Source: Chlorokybus atmophyticus
Taxonomy: Eukaryota > Streptophyta > Chlorokybophyceae > Chlorokybales > Chlorokybaceae
Assembly (NCBI GenBank): GCA_009103225.1
Contig: RHPI01002491.1
Location: 68,894 to 132,893, forward strand
DNA length: 64,000 bases
Reading direction: 5' to 3'
Positions 57,326-64,000 of this stretch are shown here, one piece after another (the first letter of the stretch is position 1; each line of letters starts with the position of its first letter). A program made the translations under genes and the position numbers. The notes beneath the pieces were generated by a model. The model was not told where the DNA came from. It worked only from the letters and a program-made list of their open reading frames with translations, and did not search any database.

Positions 57326-59624
57326 ATGGTGGACTACAGAATTGTTCGGACATTATTATCATTTACAGCTGTAGTGTTGGTCCTCTTCTTCGTTCGCACT
57401 ACATTGGTGTCTGACAGCACAAACACCGACAGTATTGTGCCTATTGCTGGTATTTCGTTACTACGTGAAGGCCGGCGCATCCAGGTATGTTACGTTAGGT
57501 TGCTGCCGAGCAATCGGTTTGTAAGTGCACGTGATCACAGGCAGTTCAAGCAAGGCTTGACTGTCCATGCATACAGTGGGAATTGCATAACTAGGTAGAT
57601 ATTCTTGCAAATACTACTTGACGCCATGTTGCACAGCCGCCCAGCACTCAATATCTTGGAGAGTCGGCGGACGTGGTGCAAGACGTTATACCTGCTGCCA
57701 CAGAAGACATTGAGCAGCATGAGTATGAGGAACCTGACGAGTCGGAAGAGTTTTTGGAGTTTGAGAAGGAGGAAGAGGATGAAGAAGGTGTGGTCAACAG
57801 CCAAGACTCAACATTAACTGCAGCACCAGTTGACGATGGAGTTGACGGCATTGATGAGTCCGACACCGCTGCCGCTGAAGTTGAAGCTGAAGCAGATGAG
57901 GATGCTAGGGAGGACGCTGAAGAACTTGCGGAAGCTGCTCGAGAGTCATTGGAAGACCTGGACGAGGACGAACAGGACGAAGATGAAGAGATTGAAGTTG
58001 AGCGAGTGGAAGAGGAAGCTGCCCAAGAAGAGGCAGAGCAAGACGAGGCAGAGCAAGTGGACGAAGTAGACCATGAAGGGGATAGCGCAGAGGAGGTGGA
58101 CAGTGAACAGCAGCAAGAAACGGAAGCTCTCCTGCAAGAAGCAGACAGCCAACAACAGGAGATTCACGTGGACATCAGCGATTTGGATGAAGAAGCAGAG
58201 GTTGAGACGTTAGTGGAAGAGGCTGAGTGGGTGGCGAATCAGTCAATGCAAGAGTTCCTTCCAGTGCGCGAGTTGCTGATGGCCGACGCTCAGGAGCTAT
58301 TGTTTGCCATCAAGGTTTTCACATGCAATCGCAATGAAAGCCTGCACCGCCTGCTGACATCATTGCAAGGTGCGGACTACATGGGTCATCGGGTCGATCT
58401 CGAGATCATCATTGACCACTGTGAAACACGCGAGGAAAGGTTGCAGTGCCAGGTACGCAAACGTCATGCGCTGTTTACTGAGCTTTGATGTGCTAGTGTT
58501 GGCACTCGAGCATGCAATTGCAGCTGCTGAGTGACATGTGTTCTGCAGGCGCTTGCAACTGCGTTTGAGTGGGAGCACGGGCACAAAGCCATCCGTGTAA
58601 GAGCGAAGCAAGCTGGCTTACGTATCATGTGGTTCGAAGCGTGGTACCCGGTTGATGAGCAGAACATCGGTGTTGTGCTCGAAGACGACATGGAACTTAG
58701 GTATGAAGCCGCTCTGCTCCTTAGCAACAACATGCGCTCATATGGTCCTCCTTGGCTGGTTGAGTGTTTTGTGGAGAACTTAGGTGACGTACATATCCGT
58801 CAGCATGCAGCTTCTCAGTACTCTTGTCACATATCATCCATATGTTAGTTGCTCTCGTCCGGAACCCCCTGGTTTTGTTTGTTTGTTTGCTAGACCACAA
58901 CTATTTCTGTCTCATGTTTCTCACAAAACTGTACTTTGTGAACAGCAAGTTCTGGTACCGCTTTGCATACCGCGTGATCTCCAGCTACTACCTCAAGGAG
59001 CGAGATGACAACATGATTGGCCTGTGCTTGCATCCGTTTGGTTTGCCCAATCTGCGCGAGCCGTTCTACAAGAGCCGCTCCATCTGCTCCTGGGGCGCTG
59101 TGTTGCTGCCCAGAACGTGGAGGAACTTCCTTACATGGGTGGACGAGCACATCGACAACAGCACTTACCGACCGTACCTTCCTCCTGGCACACAGCTGTC
59201 CTTCCATCGCTGGGGCAAGGTTAACTACTGGATGCGTGCCAACAAGGACGTGTGGACCTCGTGGTTCTACAGGTTCATTTACGAGAGTGGCAATCTCTTT
59301 ACCATCAGCTACTGCCTTGATGACTGCTCTGTGGGCGCTGCAATCAACCACCAGGAGGCCGGTACCAACTACCCGACGACCATGGAGACCAAGTGGCAGC
59401 TCATAGATAAGGACCTGACCGAGTATGTCCCAGCGCTGCCTGCGCTGAACCAGATGGACCTCAGACTAGACGGTTTACTCACTGTCGGACCCTGCCGTGC
59501 AAGCTCTTGCCCCATTCTTGCCCAGCTGGATGGCGACCCCCGCGAGGACAACCTGCCCGAAGCCATTGCCATGAAGAAGCGCGCCGAGGAGCAGCAGCGG
59601 CAAAGGAAGGGCCGAGGCCAGTAG
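57326..59624 (+). CDS. Type II membrane glycosyltransferase-like protein with long acidic stem
   Basis: Four exons: 57326..57484, 57637..58452, 58549..58700, 58946..59624 (stop TAG); 601 aa. After MVDYRIVRTLL a single membrane helix (~10-26, SFTAVVLVLFFV) predicts a Golgi type II topology. Residues ~65-255 are an extreme Glu/Asp-rich stretch with Gln runs. The catalytic part starts near FAIKVFTCNRNESLHRLLTS, typical of a GT-A fold entry strand, and continues VDLEIIIDHCE and IGVVLEDDMELSKFWYRF, where EDD (370-372) is the likely metal and nucleotide-sugar-binding DxD-type motif. CSWGAVLLPRTWRNFLTW and the C-terminal third resemble uncharacterised algal and protist glycosyltransferases. I cannot name donor or acceptor. 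The C-terminus is Lys/Arg/Gln-rich (KKRAEEQQRQRKGRGQ). Upstream non-coding exons are possible. Confidence 0.75.
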
Positions 59625-60103
59625 GTCGAAGGCATTGTGTGTCATAGAAGGGTAGGACATTGTTAGTTTGCGTATTCAATTGAGGCGTAGTTTGTTCACA
59701 CGGCCGGGGCTGAACATCGGGTGCACTAGTCACTGCAGGGCAATTGACTAGTGCATGTGTGCACGCCTAGTACTATGGTTGGTTCAAGAAGGTCGGGACA
59801 GTCCCTTGGTACCTTAACTGAGGGATATCAGGCGCGACATTGTTGCTTCAAGTGGCTACTGAGCCTGTTATTTGGCAACGCAGTCACGTGTGCACAGTGG
59901 GTGGTGTATTTTGCTCTCATGTGTCTCCTGCCTGCTGTCCAATGTGTCAACTAGCACACGCACGCACGCACGGACGCACACACGCGCACGCGCAGTTCAG
60001 CACTGGCAACACGCACACACGCTGCGGTACACTGGCAAGCACATCAGGCTGCCAACTCTTGGTCAATCGCACATTGCTAGCTGTGCATACACGTTGCCAG
60101 AGA
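59625..60103. other. convergent 3' region of glycosyltransferase and RAB28
   Basis: 479 bp holding both 3' UTRs. A (CACG)-type CACGCACGCACG tract lies at 59956-59990. Nothing else seen. Confidence 0.5.
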
Positions 60104-61310
60104 TTACATGATAGCACATCTGTCCTTGTCTTGCGTCTCAGCAATCCCTGAAGTACCTTGCCCTTGCGCCCCTTGTTTGACAATCTCGGCGCGCACGACC
60201 TTCGCTGCGTTCTCCAGCTCACTCCTGCTCAGGGTCACGCCCGCCAGGTCTGCCGCCACGCGGTAGAATGTTGCAGACACGTTGTCTCCGGTCTTGGCAG
60301 AGCAGTAATAACTGCACCAAGGCATAGTGGTGGTTGTTGCCGTGCTCATGCACGAGACATAAACACTGGCAAGGAGAGGTTGTATCTCCCTATCCGTACC
60401 TGTACATGTTGTTCTCGAGGGCGAACTGGTTGTGCTTCTCCGGCTTGACGGTGCGGAGGTGGGTGAGATCGGCCTTGTTGGCAACGAGGGCGACATACGG
60501 CATCTGTTGCTGTTGTTGTTGTTGTTGCTGCTCGCCATCACCGCCCGGTTGTTGTTGGTACACCCGCTTCACTAGGGTGTACCAGTCGGCCAGGTTCTGG
60601 AAGGATTGGTAGTTGGAGATGTCGTACACGAGCAGCACCGCCTGCGCCCCGTACACGTAGTTGGCGAGCATCCTCGACCCGATCGTCTGACCCCCAATGT
60701 CCCACAGCTGGATCCCAACGCCAACATCCCCCGGCAACGACACCTGTAAACAAATGCATGATATCAGCACCGTGGTCGTGTTGACACAAGTTCACATATG
60801 TGATTTACCTGGTGCAGGAAGAAGTCGACGCCTATAGTCTGCTTGTACTGCCGCGAAAAGTGGTCGTCAGCAAAGCGCGCTGCTATTGATGTCTTGCCCA
60901 CGGCACCATCCCCCAACAGAATCACCTGTTCAATACCAACATACAGCAGTCTGTACCATTGCGCATACGTTCCATATGACAGCCATTACGCAGTGGCTGG
61001 CATCCATGCTACATGTGCAAAGCGTTTGTCCCGTCGGCCACATGCATCCTTAATAAGTGCACATGCTGTAGATTGTAGGTGCGTCAGCATAAAGCAGCCC
61101 AAAGTAGAGCTATCAAAGTAGAGCTATTATGTTGCGTCTCCCATGTGCCTATATGTGCATGCGTACAGAAGGCAACAACTTCTGACTCATGTATAGTGGA
61201 AAAGTGTGTGGAATTGAAGTATGTCTATGCAGCAGGCCACTGCACTGCACCTTGTACTGGAGATGCAAGCCGTCATCGTCCTTGCTACTGGCATCAGCGA
61301 TAGAGTCCAT
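60104..61310 (-). CDS. RAB28: RAB28, small GTPase of ciliary/flagellar trafficking
   Basis: Four exons on the minus strand: 61310..61251, 60925..60809, 60743..60400, 60311..60104; 242 aa. G motifs: P-loop GDGAVGKTS (25-33), switch [12 protein letters not shown]3 WDIGGQTIG (the atypical IGG of RAB28 in place of the usual TAG), G4 NKAD and G5 SAK in [30 protein letters not shown] is diagnostic for RAB28. The C-terminus is CAIM, a CaaX box for farnesylation, as in other RAB28 proteins and unlike most Rabs, which carry two geranylgeranylated cysteines. RAB28 associates with the BBSome and intraflagellar transport, so its presence suggests a flagellate stage. A run of nine Gln (CAA/CAG repeat) interrupts the loop before [12 protein letters not shown]. 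The short exon 1 encodes the acidic N-terminus [14 protein letters not shown]. Confidence 0.95.
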
Positions 61311-62431
61311 CCTGTCAGTAGTCGTTTGCTCGTTTGTTCGCATTCGAGCCTGTAGATGTGTGTGTAAATGCGTGCATATGCATGCGTGTGTCTCACTGGG
61401 TTGTTGGTGCCGCACTTAGTCGCCTCAACGGTTATTCTTCTCACAAGCTTCTCTCCTCCATTGGTGGCTACGCTTATCTACAGAATCATCCAGCGAGCTT
61501 ACCAGCAGCTGACTGAAAGACGTAAACCGAAACCACAAGAAGCTAAGTGTCGATAAAACAGAGCTGCAGCTTTCAACTGCTGGCGCCTGTTGGGATCAAA
61601 GCTTGCCCCTTGCTTCTGGCTGTTCCCCAAAGCATGTCAGCAGCAACCAACCAAGGAGAGATTTTTCAAGACAAAGTCAAGTTGCTTCCCGATTGCCTCT
61701 CATCACACAGCACCAAACAACTAGCCCTAAGGCGCCAAACCCAAACCACAGTGGCTGGCAGAGTAGTACAGCAGAATCAGGGGCATTGATTAGGGTTTGC
61801 ATCATCTTGCCGCACGTGACACAGCTCGAGGGTGTCAGAGGGACCGTGTTCGAGGAACTTGGTGACGCAACGCGATACGTCTGTGGCAGGCGATTCGGGC
61901 CGTCATTAGGGTTTGAGTAGGGGCGCCGCAGCGACGGCGATGGGGCCGTCGCAGGCGACGACGACCTCCATGGAGCTGTCAACGGCGGCGACTCTTCAGG
62001 CAGCTTGCGTTGCCACGCCGCAGCTGTCGTGGCCACGTAGGGCTCGACGACAACGTGCTGCCAGGGCGCAAGCTGTTCGTGAGCAGAATGGCAATGTGGC
62101 TCACAAGTCAATGTTGGGTGATGACTCTGCTTTGCTAGTGGTATTCCCGATCACGGAATACCGAGTCGCATGACAGTGCACATGCTTGCTCTCCTCTGAG
62201 CTGCACAATTGCATTGCATGCAATAAGGGCCCCTGGCCTGTCGGCGTCCATTCTTATCGTCGGTAGTTCAGCCCTTAAGTTGCACAGGTGTTTGAACTGG
62301 TGAAGCTACTACTAAAGCACTGCAATATCATTGCACATGTTTGGGTAACTGGTTGTATGGAAACTTGCCAAATGCTACAGACCCAAAGTGAATCAGCAAG
62401 CAAGCAATCCAACAAACCCTGACACTGTCGT
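61311..62431. other. divergent 5' region between RAB28 and PRPP synthetase
   Basis: 1.1 kb between divergent genes. A GC-rich segment at 61920-62060 opens with a small inverted repeat (GCGACGGC...GCCGTCGC). From an ATG at 61940 a frame of 77 codons runs to 62173, Ala/Thr/Arg-rich, with no family similarity and no splice evidence. It may be a 5' exon or chance. Confidence 0.45.
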
Positions 62432-63905
62432 ATGTTGTGTGCTCCAGCAGCGGTATCTATGTCGGCAGCAGTGGACAACATTTCACCCTCTGCTTCCATC
62501 CCCTCCACCTCCTCCTCCTCCTCCTCCTCCGCGGTTTTCACCCATGTCCTGCCATCCCGCTCGCCCTCCCCTTCATACTCGCGTACCCGCTCGCCCTCTC
62601 CGGAAAATGACGCTGTCTGCCTCGAGTGGTCCAGCGAACGCCGCGAAGTGAGCGATGTGCATTGCGTGTTTGCAAGCTGCGAATGCACCAACACGTCTCA
62701 GTCTGCTCGTTGCAGGTGACATTGTTTTATGCGAAAGAGGCGGAAGATCTGGCCAGGCAGGTTGCTGCGCAGAGCGGAGATATCCAGCTTGGGGCCATCA
62801 ACTGGGGGTACATTGCAGAGACAATCCAGATGAAACTCTCCAACATGCAACATGTCCTTGTTGTTCAACTCCAGTTCTGTGCACAGGCAGTTTCAGGATG
62901 GCTTTCCCAACCTCTTTATTCCAGACGCGACAAGGATACGAAACCGACATGTGGCTTTCTTGGCGTCATTCCACTCTCCACCGGTGATATTTGAGCAGCT
63001 GTCTGTCATATACGCCCTCCCCCGCATGTTCGTGCGCTCCTTCTCCCTTGTCCTCCCCTTCTTCCCAACCGGTACCGCATGCTTGTTCTATTCCAGAGTC
63101 ATACCAACATGAGTTGGTTGTACTTGTCATCAGCATGACGGTTGTGGCTGCGCAACGCAACAGGCACTGTCGAGAGAATGGAGGATGAGGGTGATATCGC
63201 CACAGCGTACACTCTAGCACGCCTGTTGTCCAAAGTTCCCCTCTCTCGAGGAGGCCCGACATCAGTTGTCATCTTCGATATTCATGCCCTGCAGGTGTGA
63301 GGTTGGTTGAAAACTGCGTCGAGTTGCCTGCGAATGCTCAGAAAGGTTGCGTGTGCTGCGGCAATACACCGCACTTTATAATGAATGTCGCGCAGGAGCG
63401 GTTTTACTTTGGGGATGACGTGTTGCCCGTGTTTGAGAGCGGAATACCCCTTTTGAAACGTGAGCTTCGCAGGTTGCCCGATGCGGACAGGGTAGGTGCA
63501 TGCGCTCTGGTTCGCCAAAATGTACCTGCAATGCAGCCTTATGGTAGCTTTGCCATGCCTCATGCAGCCTTGTGCATTCCGTTTTTATCAAGTGCAGCTG
63601 TTCAGTGCGTGACAGTGTGTGCTCTCACCTTGCTCAGATAACCATTGCCTACCCCGACGAAGGTGCCTGGAAGCGATTCAACAAACAGTTTGGTGACTTT
63701 CCAGAGGTACATTTACTACCGCACTTACACATCTATTGTGGGAACTACATGTCGGGCACCTTATCTTCCTTGTCAGGTGATTTGCACGAAAGTGCGCGAT
63801 GGCGATAAGAGACTTGTCCAACTGAAAGAAGGCGATCCCCGCGGGCGACATGTGGTCATTGTGGATGATCTGGTGCAGTCTGGCGGCACGCTTATTGAAT
63901 GCCAG
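62432..63905 (+). CDS. PRS4: Class II ribose-phosphate pyrophosphokinase (plant PRS3/PRS4 type), 3' end beyond window
   Basis: Seven exons visible: 62432..62647, 62716..62807, 62887..63071, 63164..63294, 63396..63491, 63638..63706, 63777..63905; about 306 codons, continuing past 64000. The start is 62432 or the in-frame ATG at 62459. The enzyme makes PRPP from ribose 5-phosphate and ATP for nucleotide, His and Trp synthesis. Similarity to plant cytosolic class II enzymes runs through [106 protein letters not shown], the PRPP-binding [17 protein letters not shown] and a [10 protein letters not shown] block. Class II members need no phosphate activation. A Ser/Pro-rich N-terminal extension (~60 residues, encoded by a TCC repeat at 62508-62530) precedes the conserved core. 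The last visible intron starts with a GC donor (CAG-GCAAGC at 63906). Confidence 0.93.
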
Positions 63906-64000
63906 GCAAGCACTCAACGGGGTTGAGGTCTCTGTGTTGACACTGAATTCATGCTTCAAGTCGCATGTTGAACCAGCATTGCTGTGTCTTTGAGTTGCTT
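63906..64000 (+). other. incomplete last intron of the PRPP synthetase gene
   Basis: Begins GCAAGC right after the codons for IECQ, where plant homologues continue their coding sequence. No acceptor is seen before the window ends. Confidence 0.6.

Noticed and set aside
1-64000. CRISPR arrays, operons or prokaryotic signals
   Set aside because: Spliced eukaryotic genes throughout; no regularly spaced direct repeats with unique spacers. The palindrome arrays have irregular spacing and are not CRISPR.

Overview
The window reads as nuclear DNA of a green alga. Genes are intron-dense with mostly GT-AG introns, and several proteins match plant-type families: a class II PRPP synthetase of the plant PRS3/PRS4 kind, an NST-KT nucleotide-sugar transporter, and a plastid-type AhpC/TSA_2 thioredoxin-fold protein. 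Others are families kept in flagellates (RAB28, an SLC18B1-like transporter). One gene appears to encode a selenoprotein, a trait of algae and not of land plants. All exon boundaries were read by eye from splice signals, frame continuity and family similarity. Every complete gene model below sums to a whole number of codons.

Layout. Positions 1-20,250 are gene-rich: the 3' end of an unknown gene (+), an SLC18B1-like MFS transporter (+), VPS11 (-), a plastid peroxiredoxin-like selenoprotein U (+, head-to-head with VPS11), AP endonuclease 2 (+), and a large membrane-anchored glucose/sorbosone-dehydrogenase-like propeller protein (-). Positions 20,250-25,440 hold no gene I can recognise. Positions 25,441-38,800 are nested retroelements: a Ty3/gypsy chromovirus with a C-terminal chromodomain lies inside the gag region of a second decayed element whose integrase ends in a PHD finger. 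The chromovirus is itself broken by a 531-bp TRIM-like element in reverse transcriptase, by a ~1.6-kb non-coding insertion in integrase, and by a 30-nt inverted duplication that makes two hairpins.

Positions 38,800-49,780 are repeat-rich and apparently gene-poor. They hold a TIR element, a pogo-like MITE, GACAGTC-type foldback repeats, a duplicated exon-like module, and arrays of the palindrome GGACCATGCATGGTCC. Positions 49,783-64,000 are genic again: nucleotide-sugar transporter (-), 5-formyltetrahydrofolate cyclo-ligase (+, head-to-head), a type II membrane glycosyltransferase-like protein (+), RAB28 (-) and a PRPP synthetase (+, cut by the window end).

The genes are independent eukaryotic housekeeping or trafficking loci, not an operon. 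Themes are endolysosomal and ciliary trafficking (VPS11, RAB28), Golgi glycosylation (transporter, glycosyltransferase), one-carbon and nucleotide metabolism (MTHFS, PRS), base-excision repair (APEX2) and plastid redox (selenoprotein U). The most notable observation is the in-frame TGA at 10239-10241, exactly where the redox cysteine of the AhpC/TSA_2 family should be.
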